Below, piece by piece: positions 34,281 to 44,129 of a DNA stretch of 54,080 nucleotides; the first letter of the stretch is position 1; every line of letters begins with the position of its first letter. The position numbers and the translations under genes are program-made. Source of the DNA: Gammaproteobacteria bacterium (lineage in GTDB: Bacteria > Pseudomonadota > Gammaproteobacteria > Ga0077536); the NCBI GenBank assembly GCA_016874535.1, contig VGUA01000011.1, positions 1-54,080 of the forward strand, written 5' to 3'. The notes beneath the pieces were generated by a model, which saw only the letters and a program-made list of their open reading frames with translations, made no database searches and had not been told where the DNA came from.

Positions 34281-35293
34281 TGATGGCCTCTCCCTGTGCG
34301 GAACTGGCGCTTGGCGATGTGCCGCTGCTGCAGGGCGGCGTCCTCCGTGACGCGCGCCTCGCTTATGCCACGCACGGAACGCTGAATGCGGCTGGCGACA
34401 ACTGCATCGTCTTCCCCACCTATTACACGGGTAATCACGATTCGAACGCGCGCCTCATAGGGCCGGGGCGCGCACTCGATCCTGCCCAGTGGTTCATCGT
34501 CATTCCCAACCTGTTCGGCAACGGGCTGTCATCCTCCCCCAGCCGTGCTGCACCGGGCCAGACCGGGCCGGATTTTCCGCGGATCACCGTGCAGGACAAT
34601 GTCCGCTGCCAGCATCAGCTTCTGCAGCATCTCGGCGTACGACGAGTGGCTCTCGCGCTGGGCTGGTCCATGGGCGCACTACAGGCTTACCAGTGGGCCA
34701 TCTCACATGGCGACTATGTGGCACGGCTGCTGCCCATCTGTGGCGCCGCCCGCTGTGCACCGCATAACCGGGTGTTCATCGAAGGCGTGAGCGCGGCACT
34801 GCGCGCCGACCAGAACTTCGCTGCCGGTCGTTACACGGCACCACCTCGCGAGGGCTTGAAAGCCTTCGGGCGGGTTTATGCAGGTTGGGCCTACTCGCAG
34901 ACCTTCTTTCGCGAAGGCCTGTATCGCACGCTGGGTTATCCGGATATCGAAAGCTTTCTCATCGCCTGGGAGGAGGAGCATCTGGTGTGGGATGCCAACG
35001 ATCTGCTGGCAAAACTTTGGACCTGGGCCCACGCCGACCCATCAGTTGAACATGGTGGGGATTTTGCCGCGGCGATGAGGGGAATCACGGCGCAGACCAT
35101 CGTGATGCCGGGTACGCAGGATCTCTATTTCACTCTGGAGGACAACCGACAGGAAGCTGCGCTGGTTGCCGGCGCCGAGTTGCGCCCTATCGCATCGCCC
35201 TACGGCCATTGCGCGGGTGCACCCAACCGATTTCCCCGCGAGACAGGCTTGATTGAAGACACCATCCGGGAGTTGCTGGCCCGCCCGGCGTGA
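34280..35293 (+). CDS. Alpha/beta hydrolase of the homoserine O-acetyltransferase-like group
   Basis: This 337-residue enzyme has the nucleophile elbow GWSMGA (Ser near 133), IPNLFGNGLSSSPS and a C-terminal His in SPYGHCAGAPN. The overall layout (LRDARLAYATHGTLN at the start) resembles MetX-like acyltransferases and related hydrolases, but the MetX-specific active-site stretches are not obvious, so I leave the activity open. The ATG at 34280 overlaps the GS-like stop as TGATG, so both are co-translated. It converges with the ABC transporter operon. Confidence 0.8.
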   Translation: MMASPCAELALGDVPLLQGGVLRDARLAYATHGTLNAAGDNCIVFPTYYTGNHDSNARLIGPGRALDPAQWFIVIPNLFGNGLSSSPSRAAPGQTGPDFPRITVQDNVRCQHQLLQHLGVRRVALALGWSMGALQAYQWAISHGDYVARLLPICGAARCAPHNRVFIEGVSAALRADQNFAAGRYTAPPREGLKAFGRVYAGWAYSQTFFREGLYRTLGYPDIESFLIAWEEEHLVWDANDLLAKLWTWAHADPSVEHGGDFAAAMRGITAQTIVMPGTQDLYFTLEDNRQEAALVAGAELRPIASPYGHCAGAPNRFPRETGLIEDTIRELLARPA

Positions 35294-35299
35294 CTCCGT

Positions 35300-36127
35300 T
35301 CAGGCCGTCGCTCCCTCGTCCCGCATGAGCTGCATGATTTTTTTCTCCAGCGGGCGATAGCCCGGCTGTTCGTACAGATCTTCCTTGCGCAGTATGCGCG
35401 CGCCCAGCTTGAAACCTGGCGTAAATATCTCGCGCACGCGCCCCGGGTGACGGGAGAGGAAGACGATGCGATCTCCGAGGAAGAGCGCCTCATCGATATC
35501 ATGGGTCACGATGAGTACCGTCATTTTCTCCTTGGCCACCACTTCCAGCAGCAACTCCTGCATCTGCCAGCGCGTCTCGGCGTCCAGCGCACCGAAGGGC
35601 TCATCCATCAGCAGCAATCGGGGGTAGGTGGCAAGCGCCCGCGCAATGGCCACGCGCTGACGCATGCCGCCCGAGAGCTGATCCGGATAAGCATCCTTGA
35701 AGGGCGTGAGACCCACGCGATCGATGAAGGCATGCGCGGTGCCTTCCTTGAGTGCCAGGCTCTCGCCATGCGTGCGCAACCCGTATTCCACATTCTGCAG
35801 CACGGTGAGCCAGGGGAATGAGGTGTAAGACTGGAACACCATGCCGCGGTCACGTCCCGCATCGGTAACGCGCTCGCCACCCAGCGTGATCTCGCCACTG
35901 CTGGGGGTGTCGAGTCCCGCAACCATGCGCAGCAGCGTCGACTTGCCACACCCGGAGGGGCCGAGCAATACACCGACCTGCTGTTCAGGCAGGGTGAAAC
36001 TCACATTCTCGAGCGCCACCAGTGGCGGCTGGCGGGGACGCCGCCAGATCTTCCCCACGGCTTCCAGCGCAAGGAAATCACCCGCAGTTTCCGGCCGAAG
36101 GGTGTAAGGCAAGCGTACCGCACTCAT
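35300..36127 (-). CDS. ABC transporter ATP-binding protein (NitT/TauT family)
   Basis: This 275-residue ATPase has Walker A GPSGCGKST, the Q-loop MVFQSYTSFPWL, signature LSGGMRQRVAIARAL, Walker B LLLMDEPFGALD and the H-loop IVTHDIDEAL. It resembles SsuB/TauB and nitrate ATPases. The ATG at 36127 is preferred; 105 nt of open frame upstream lack a start signal. It is the last gene of the permease-Rieske-binding protein-ATPase operon. Confidence 0.92.
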   Translation of the reverse strand: MSAVRLPYTLRPETAGDFLALEAVGKIWRRPRQPPLVALENVSFTLPEQQVGVLLGPSGCGKSTLLRMVAGLDTPSSGEITLGGERVTDAGRDRGMVFQSYTSFPWLTVLQNVEYGLRTHGESLALKEGTAHAFIDRVGLTPFKDAYPDQLSGGMRQRVAIARALATYPRLLLMDEPFGALDAETRWQMQELLLEVVAKEKMTVLIVTHDIDEALFLGDRIVFLSRHPGRVREIFTPGFKLGARILRKEDLYEQPGYRPLEKKIMQLMRDEGATA

Positions 36128-36141
36128 GGGGGTCGAGCGCC

Positions 36142-37170
36142 TCAGCCGCCCGCTGCTGATTTGAGGGGCGCAAGTTCGATACCTGCCGCCGGTGGCAGGG
36201 TTTCCTGCATCAAACCGAACTTCACCCACCACTCATTGGTGAGTTTCCAGTGATCCTCGATGCCATTGGCGCCGCCAATGGGTGGCGCCTCGGTCTTCAC
36301 GCGCATGAAGCGCGCAGCTTCATCCAGATCGAAAACCCAGATGCCACCGTCCAGTGGTTTGCCATCCTTGCCGATCACGAGTTCCACATCCGCCACTGGA
36401 AACTTCAGTCCTTCGGCGATGATGGCGTTCCCTTCTGCCGGGTTCTCCTTCCAGAACTTGACCGCCGCGAAGTAGGCCTTCATCGCAAGTGCCGCCTGGG
36501 CTGGCTTGTCCTTCAGGAATTGCTCGGCCATGTACATGCCGTCACCGAGGAGAGCGGTCTTCTTCCAGTAGGGCTCCGCCGAGGTCGTGACCACGGTCGC
36601 GCCGGCGAGGTTCTCCAGAACCTTGCTGCCGAAGGGCTCCCAGAGTTCACCCGCAGCCACCTGGCCGCTGACCATCGCACCCACGGCGTCGTCCATGATC
36701 ACGTTGATGTATTCCACGTCGTTGAACTTGAGGCCGTTGTTTTCCAGCCAGATCCCCATGTAGATCTGGGTCAGCCCCCCTTCCATCACGGCGACTTTCT
36801 TGCCTTTGAGATCTGCAGCCTGCTTGATTCCCGGCGCAAGGATGATCTTGTCGGTCCCGATGGAGGGGTTGGTATAAGTGACAAACTTGATAGGCACCTT
36901 CTTTTCTGCCGCGATGGGGCCGTACTCCACGGTGCTGCTGGTGATGTCGAGCTGGCCCGCCGCCATGGCACCAAAGCTCTGGTAGGGATCCTCGATGATC
37001 TGGATATCGAGTTCGACCTCCGGCACCAGATTCTTCTCCTTGGCAATGAACCAGAAGCCGTAACCCGGCCAGGAGAACAACGACACACGCACTTTCTCAG
37101 CCGCAGCCAGCGGCAGCGCGAGTCCAATCAAGAGCGCTGCACACAGCAGGCGCAACAGGGCTTTTCTCAT
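36142..37170 (-). CDS. ABC transporter substrate-binding protein (NMT1/TauA-like)
   Basis: This 342-residue periplasmic protein has a clear signal peptide (MRKALLRLLCAALLIGLALPLAAAE, cleavage near AAA-E). The mature part resembles NitT/TauT-family solute-binding proteins (SWPGYGFWFIAKEKNL, then GQLDITSSTVEYGP). These bind nitrate, sulfonates, thiamine precursors or aromatic acids; the ligand is not decided by sequence. It lies between the Rieske oxygenase and ATPase genes of its operon. Confidence 0.9.
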   Translation of the reverse strand: MRKALLRLLCAALLIGLALPLAAAEKVRVSLFSWPGYGFWFIAKEKNLVPEVELDIQIIEDPYQSFGAMAAGQLDITSSTVEYGPIAAEKKVPIKFVTYTNPSIGTDKIILAPGIKQAADLKGKKVAVMEGGLTQIYMGIWLENNGLKFNDVEYINVIMDDAVGAMVSGQVAAGELWEPFGSKVLENLAGATVVTTSAEPYWKKTALLGDGMYMAEQFLKDKPAQAALAMKAYFAAVKFWKENPAEGNAIIAEGLKFPVADVELVIGKDGKPLDGGIWVFDLDEAARFMRVKTEAPPIGGANGIEDHWKLTNEWWVKFGLMQETLPPAAGIELAPLKSAAGG

Positions 37171-37180
37171 TAAGGTCTCC

Positions 37181-38416
37181 TCAGGCAGTCATTGAAAATA
37201 TTGGTGTATGCGCCGGCGGAGCGAGCCGCCGCGCGAGATAGCGCTGGATGTGGAGCAAAGGCTCCTCGAGCGGGCTGAGCGCGCCGCGGGTATAGCCCCG
37301 GCCACGAACTCCGCGCTGGATGGCGCTGCAAATCTCCATGTCTTCCATGTGGAAGGCGATGGCTTCCTGCTCGGCGCGCGCGAGTTGTTCAGCGTAATCC
37401 GGCGCATTTTTCGCCTCGGGGTGCACCAGCATGGTGGTGAGCAGGCTGCAGGTCTCGGGACCCGTGGGCAGCAGGCGATACCAGAACGCCCGGTCGGGCG
37501 CCAGGAACAGCAGAAACACCGGGAACGCCATGGTGACCCACCAGTCGAGGTGATCAGCAAGGTCCAACGAAGGAAACGGCGTGAAGCCGGGTTCGGCCTG
37601 ACCGGTTTCCTTGATGCGCGCCCTGATGCCGGCTTCCAGCGGCAGGCGCACGGCCATGTGGTGCTCGTCCGCACCGGGCTCCGTGGCACAGAAGCGCGCG
37701 GGCAGGAAGGGCTGCAAGGTGGTGCGGTGGGCACCCAGATGGTGGTAGGGCTCCATGAAGTTTTCCGCGAGCACCTTCCAGTTGAAATCACATTCCCAGT
37801 GCTGGGCCCACACCACTTCCGCCTCGGCCAGTCCATATTTCGCCAAATAGCCTGATGAAAGTGCGTGCAGAACGCTCGCCAGTGGTGGTGAGGAGGCCTT
37901 GAAAGTGACGAAGATGAAGCCTTCGGCAATCTCGCTGCGAAATTCAGGCAGCTTCACTTTCTCCATGGCATGGCAGGTCGAGCCCGCCATCTCGGGTGCG
38001 GCAATGAGCTGCCCCGTGAGGTCGTAATTCCAGAGATGGTAGGGACATCGCAACAAAGGAGTGTTGCCCTGACCGCAATGGCGGGCCGCCTTGTCCGGCA
38101 GCATGTCGACCCCACGATGCTGGCAGATGCGTGACAGCACCCGGATGCGACCATCCTTGCCACGCGTGACGATGAGCGGCTCATCGCCCACGTCCACGGT
38201 GACGAAATCCCCGGCCTTGGGCAGCTGCGAGACATGGGCGAGCGGTATCCACTCGGAGCCGAAGATCGCTTGCTGCTCGAGTGCGTGAACGGTGGCATCC
38301 CGGTAGCAGGCAGCCGGCAGGGCACGCGCCGCGTTGGGCGCCGTCTGCAGGGCACTGTGAAGCGCTTCGAGCACTGCAGTGGGAAGGGTGTCTGTGGATG
38401 TAGGAGTCAGCGACAC
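37181..38416 (-). CDS. Rieske non-haem iron oxygenase, alpha subunit
   Basis: This 411-residue oxygenase carries a Rieske [2Fe-2S] site, C98-x-H100 (ICQHRG) and C124-x2-H127 (CPYHLW), and a mononuclear iron site with His225 and His230 (MEPYHHLGAH). It resembles single-component-type alpha subunits (choline/carnitine/aromatic acid oxygenases). No beta subunit, ferredoxin or reductase gene is adjacent. The start is GTG at 38416, with GAGGA 8 nt upstream and only 2 nt after the permease stop. Its position inside an ABC importer operon implies it acts on the imported compound. Confidence 0.9.
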   Translation of the reverse strand: MSLTPTSTDTLPTAVLEALHSALQTAPNAARALPAACYRDATVHALEQQAIFGSEWIPLAHVSQLPKAGDFVTVDVGDEPLIVTRGKDGRIRVLSRICQHRGVDMLPDKAARHCGQGNTPLLRCPYHLWNYDLTGQLIAAPEMAGSTCHAMEKVKLPEFRSEIAEGFIFVTFKASSPPLASVLHALSSGYLAKYGLAEAEVVWAQHWECDFNWKVLAENFMEPYHHLGAHRTTLQPFLPARFCATEPGADEHHMAVRLPLEAGIRARIKETGQAEPGFTPFPSLDLADHLDWWVTMAFPVFLLFLAPDRAFWYRLLPTGPETCSLLTTMLVHPEAKNAPDYAEQLARAEQEAIAFHMEDMEICSAIQRGVRGRGYTRGALSPLEEPLLHIQRYLARRLAPPAHTPIFSMTA

Positions 38417-38418
38417 GG

Positions 38419-39288
38419 TCAATGTCCTCGCGAATGACGAAGCCAGGGGAAGGCCCACCAGTGCAATGCCCGGAAGAGCCCGTCGAAAAGCAGACCCAGA
38501 GCGCCGATGACCACGATGCCCGCCATGATTTCGTCCACATGCACGAAGCGCTTGGCGCGCATCATCATGGCGCCTATGCCGTCCGTGGAGGCGACGATCT
38601 CGGCGACCACCAGATAAGTCCAGCTCACTGCCAGCATCTGGCGCAGGGTGTCCACGTGGGAGGGGAGGCTGGCGCGGAATACGACGCTCCACAGGATGCG
38701 CCGCCGGCCCGCGCCAAGAGTGCGTGCCGTTTCGATGAGTTCGGCACGCACGGCGCGGGTGTTGTCCATGATGAGCGTGATGAGAAAGAACACCACGCCA
38801 ATCAACAGCAAGGCCAGCTTCTGCTCCTCACCGGCTCCCAACCACATGAGAAAGAGCGGGATGAATGCCGTTGCCGGCAGATAACGAAAGGCTGCAACCA
38901 GCGGATTCAGCAGCGCGGCGATGGGTGCAAAGGCGCCCATGAAAATGCCTAGAGGCAGGGCGATCGCCGTCGCGAACAGGAAGCTGAGACCCACTCGACG
39001 CAGACTGGCGAGCACATCGAAGCCAAAATCGCGCGTGGTGAACAATTCATGCAGCGCCAGCAGCACATCGGTCGGCGGCGGAAACAGTGCGCGCGGCCAC
39101 ACGCCGCTGATCCCTGCGACCTGCCAGGCGAACAAGAAGATGAACACGCCCGCCACGCCCAGTGAACTGCGCGTGAGGGGAGACAGCACCTGCCGGAACT
39201 GCAGCAGGGCTTGGCGCGGGCGCGCTTTCGGTGTGCGCTTGCCGGTGCGGGTGGGGGCGCCTGCGGACAGCAGCTCTGGATGGAACAT
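38419..39288 (-). CDS. ABC transporter permease (NitT/TauT family)
   Basis: This 289-residue inner-membrane protein has about six hydrophobic helices and the EAA-like loop (ELIETARTLGAGRRRILWSVV region) that docks the ATPase. It is SsuC/TauC-like. I place the start at the ATG at 39288 with GGTGG upstream; the frame is open to 39387. It is the first gene of the operon with the Rieske oxygenase, binding protein and ATPase. Confidence 0.9.
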   Translation of the reverse strand: MFHPELLSAGAPTRTGKRTPKARPRQALLQFRQVLSPLTRSSLGVAGVFIFLFAWQVAGISGVWPRALFPPPTDVLLALHELFTTRDFGFDVLASLRRVGLSFLFATAIALPLGIFMGAFAPIAALLNPLVAAFRYLPATAFIPLFLMWLGAGEEQKLALLLIGVVFFLITLIMDNTRAVRAELIETARTLGAGRRRILWSVVFRASLPSHVDTLRQMLAVSWTYLVVAEIVASTDGIGAMMMRAKRFVHVDEIMAGIVVIGALGLLFDGLFRALHWWAFPWLRHSRGH

Positions 39289-39485
39289 GAATCGGCCACC
39301 AGGATGACGATGCTTGTTGCATCGCAAGGACCATGCCACGCTGCCGCCTGCTGCCAGCATTCGCCGGGCGTGCACCAAAAGAATCAATGATCCAGATTAC
39401 GTCCGGCCCCAATCGGTGGCTTGCCGACCTGTTCTCCCCCGGTAAGATGCACCGAAACCGGACCCGAGGCCCGATAAGAGCGCCA

Positions 39486-41569
<2,084 letters not shown>

Positions 41570-41589
<20 letters not shown>

Positions 41590-41941
41590 CGTCGCGCATC
41601 AAGTCGGGTTGCGGGGAGTCGAAGTAGCGTACCTCGGCATAGCGTTTCGAGGATGCCACCATCAGTATCGCGCCGGGCGAAAAATCACGCAGGCGCAACC
41701 ACACCCCGGGTTGGAGAACGAGCAGCTGATGCGGTCCCGAGAGCTTCAAGGTGGACTGCTCTGCACCGTTGTCGAGGTCAATGTCCACCCGTCCATTGAG
41801 CAGCATCAGCGCCTGATGCCCACTTACGGCATGGCAAGCCCGCACGGCATCCGTCGGGCACTCCGAGAGGATGAATATCCGATCGGGCTGAAAGAAGAGC
41901 GGGCCGCCTCGCTCGAAGGCATGCAAACTACCCCCGTGCAT
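41570..41941 (-). CDS. FdtA/QdtA-like cupin, sugar 3,4-ketoisomerase
   Basis: This 123-residue single-domain cupin begins near FERGGPLFFQPDRIF and has RACHAVSGHQALMLLNG, corresponding to the RGxHAH..xxQ active-site strand of dTDP-4-keto-6-deoxyhexose 3,4-ketoisomerases. The first His of the usual H-x-H pair is replaced: CHAVS instead of HAH. Function is supported by the aminotransferase overlapping its 3' end. The exact start is uncertain. Confidence 0.78.
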
Positions 41942-41977
41942 CGCCGTGCGTGGGCAACGTGTGCAGAGTCACGCCCT

Positions 41978-43423
41978 TCATGGGGTGCTCACCACGGCCA
42001 CGCCTGGTACCGTCGAGGTGTCCACCACGTAGCGCCAACCCTCCGGCAGGCGATCGAGAAACCATTTCACGCCGGATTCCTCGCCCCATCCCTGCACCTG
42101 ATCGAGTGCGGCATTGCTGAGCAGGGGCGTGGCGGCAGGTGCGAGGCAGTGGCGCAACGCCGCTTCGTAGCGCTGCCAGTCGGTCGGTGAATTGCCATGA
42201 ATGTCGAACAGAACGAGATCGAAGCGTTGATCTGTGGTCGCCATGAAGTGCACGGCATCGTCCACCACCACTTCCACATCGAGCCCTGCCAGATTGCGGG
42301 CCGCCCCGCGATCCACATGATCAACCGTCGTGACGCGGCACCCGAGGGTGGCGAGCATGGCACTCAGTTTGCCGCGCGAAGTCCCTATTTCCAGCACGCG
42401 GCGACCAACGAAGGGGCGCGCATACTGCAGCAGGTTGCGGGCATGCTTGGGCGGGGTGGTCCAACCGGGAATTCCCCACTGCCCCTGTCCGCCCAGCCAT
42501 TGAAAGCCGTCCAGCGGATCGGGTGTCGACTGGGTGAACACCACGCCCTGTGCGGTCAGTTGTTCGAAATGCGGGTTGTGCCTGCGGAAGGCGTTGCCGA
42601 AGTGATAACCCCAGGCGTGGCCGAGATCTCCCTTCAGGCCATGATCGAGGAAGGGCTCGAACGCGCGGGCGAACGGAAATTCATGCAGGGGAAGGGGTAC
42701 CGCGTCCGGCTGCTGGAAGGTGGCGGCGATCACGCCTTGCTCACACATGTCCTTGCGCCCATCATGATCCTGAGCAAGCGGCTGGCGTTTGAGCACCCGC
42801 GCCATCGCGGGCTGGTAGCGCCGACCCGGCGGCAATGAAGCCAGCCCGGAATAGAAGCGCTTCACGGGATCGACATGCCGCGCATATCGTCCGTGGATGG
42901 CCTTCAGTGGCGAGCGATCATCCTGTGACAGGCGCGGACCATCCGCACCCCGTCGCCAATGGTCAAACCAGCCCGGGCGCCCCGTGATGACCATGTCACC
43001 ATCGAGTATCCACTCCGGCCCCTGCAGGCGAACCCGCTCCGGAAACCACTTCCACCAGTAGCCGAAGTGCTCCGGTGGACATCCTGCAGCTTCCAGGGTG
43101 TTGGCGAGCCAGGGGTTGTCGTCTCCGGTCACGGGCCACCATTCCACGGGCTGTGTGGCCCAGGCGAGGATGGCGCGTGCGCGCGGGGCAGCGATACCCT
43201 CGCTGCAGAGGCAGTAATCCACGCTGTCGCCGAAGAGCCGCGTGGCCTGGCCGATGGCGGCTCGGGTGACCTCGTCGTCCAGACCATCACCCTTGATCCA
43301 GCGAATGACGGGCCGCTGACCCTGGGCAAAGCGGCGCAGGCCCGGCTTGCCCGCGTGCAGATCTTCCGCAGCGAGGCGCGCAGCGCGAGTGGCAGTGTGG
43401 ACAGGGGTGAGCCGAGAACACAT
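41978..43423 (-). CDS. Two-domain protein: glycosyltransferase-like N-half, SAM methyltransferase C-half
   Basis: This is a 481-residue protein. The N-terminal ~300 residues contain WILDGDMVITGRPGWFDHW, whose DGD resembles the metal-binding DxD of GT-A glycosyltransferases; I do not recognise a named family. The C-terminal ~170 residues are a class I methyltransferase (RRVLEIGTSRGKLSAMLATLG with the SAM loop, then VTTVDHVD). GGAGAGCAC precedes the ATG. It is 44 nt downstream of the AhpD-like selenoprotein gene and upstream of the cupin and aminotransferase, probably one operon. It would modify a glycan or glycolipid (inference). Confidence 0.6.
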   Translation of the reverse strand: MCSRLTPVHTATRAARLAAEDLHAGKPGLRRFAQGQRPVIRWIKGDGLDDEVTRAAIGQATRLFGDSVDYCLCSEGIAAPRARAILAWATQPVEWWPVTGDDNPWLANTLEAAGCPPEHFGYWWKWFPERVRLQGPEWILDGDMVITGRPGWFDHWRRGADGPRLSQDDRSPLKAIHGRYARHVDPVKRFYSGLASLPPGRRYQPAMARVLKRQPLAQDHDGRKDMCEQGVIAATFQQPDAVPLPLHEFPFARAFEPFLDHGLKGDLGHAWGYHFGNAFRRHNPHFEQLTAQGVVFTQSTPDPLDGFQWLGGQGQWGIPGWTTPPKHARNLLQYARPFVGRRVLEIGTSRGKLSAMLATLGCRVTTVDHVDRGAARNLAGLDVEVVVDDAVHFMATTDQRFDLVLFDIHGNSPTDWQRYEAALRHCLAPAATPLLSNAALDQVQGWGEESGVKWFLDRLPEGWRYVVDTSTVPGVAVVSTP

Positions 43424-43467
43424 GTGCTCTCCAGCGGCTACAACCCCCGGTTCTTTAGCGTCCCCGC

Positions 43468-44046
43468 TCAGCGCCCCGGCAGCACACAGGCGATGGCATC
43501 GCCGATGTACTCACGGGTCCGCGCATCGACGTCCGTGCCGCCCGTGGCATGCACGCGATTCACCAGCGCCGACAGGCCCACGGTGAGTGCGAGCTCCATG
43601 ATCTGGGCCTCCGAGAATTTCTCCTGCAGGGCCTTGAACATGGCGTCGTCCACCTTGTTCTCGCGGGTGAGGACCTCGGAATAGCGGAGCACCAGCCGAT
43701 CAGTGTCATCGAAACTGGTACACGCCTCCGGCTCATGCAGCATTGCCATCTCTTCCTTCGTCAAGCCGACACTCAGACCGAGCATCACATGCGTGGGGAT
43801 TCAGTAATGGCAGGAGTTGACCTGGGATGCGCGCAGATAGGCCAGTTCCCGGTGACGGGGTGACAGCGCGCAGGTGGGTCCGTAAAGCGCTTCCACAATC
43901 ATGGCAAAGCCTTCCAGGGCCTTGGGATTGTTCGCGAACATCTTCATCACATTGAAGATGGGGAAACCGAGGGTTTCAAAACGCTTGTACACGGTCTGCA
44001 CTTCAGTTGGTGCATCCGCGGGTTCAATGAGAGGCAGTCTCGCCAT
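43468..44046 (-). CDS. AhpD-like selenoprotein (CxxU, UGA = Sec82)
   Basis: Two same-frame open frames join across TGA at 43803-43801 to give a 192-residue carboxymuconolactone decarboxylase/AhpD-fold protein of normal length. The catalytic motif reads VNSCHYUIPTH, that is, Cys79-x-x-Sec82-x3-His86, where ordinary members have CxxCxxxH; the in-window homologue at 5740-6324 has CVYCTAHH. AAGGAG lies 8 nt before the ATG at 44046. The gene is divergent from selA with 83 bp between starts, and a GGUCU-loop hairpin follows the UGA. AhpD-like selenoproteins are a known family, so readthrough is the natural interpretation. It is predicted to be a peroxidase or disulfide reductase. Confidence 0.92.
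43770..43803 (-). promoter_or_regulatory. SECIS hairpin with GGUCU loop after the Sec UGA
   Basis: In the mRNA, UGCUC-GGUCU-GAGUG forms a 5-bp stem (C-G, U-A, C-G closing pairs, then two G-U pairs) with the loop GGUCU, 22-26 nt after UGA (coordinates 43784 to 43770). GGUCU is the loop I recall from the E. coli fdhF SECIS, where it sits about 19-23 nt after UGA. It should recruit SelB encoded next door. Confidence 0.75.
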
Positions 44047-44089
44047 GGGTCTCTCCTTCAAGGGGCGCCTGCTGGCGCGCCTTCGAGCC

Positions 44090-44095
44090 TATAAT
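44090..44095 (+). promoter_or_regulatory. Consensus -10 hexamer upstream of selA
   Basis: TATAAT is an exact sigma-70 -10 box 35 nt before the selA ATG, in the 83-bp divergent region shared with the AhpD-like selenoprotein. No good -35 is seen at the expected distance, so an activator or extended contact may be needed. Confidence 0.45.
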
Positions 44096-44129
44096 GGCCG
44101 CCTGTCCCTCACAAGCCGGAATCCGTGTG

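Noticed and set aside
43468-43788. A nonsense-mutated AhpD pseudogene
   Set aside because: Both halves are fully conserved, the stop is exactly at the catalytic Cys, a SECIS-like hairpin follows and Sec machinery is next door. Readthrough explains it better than decay.
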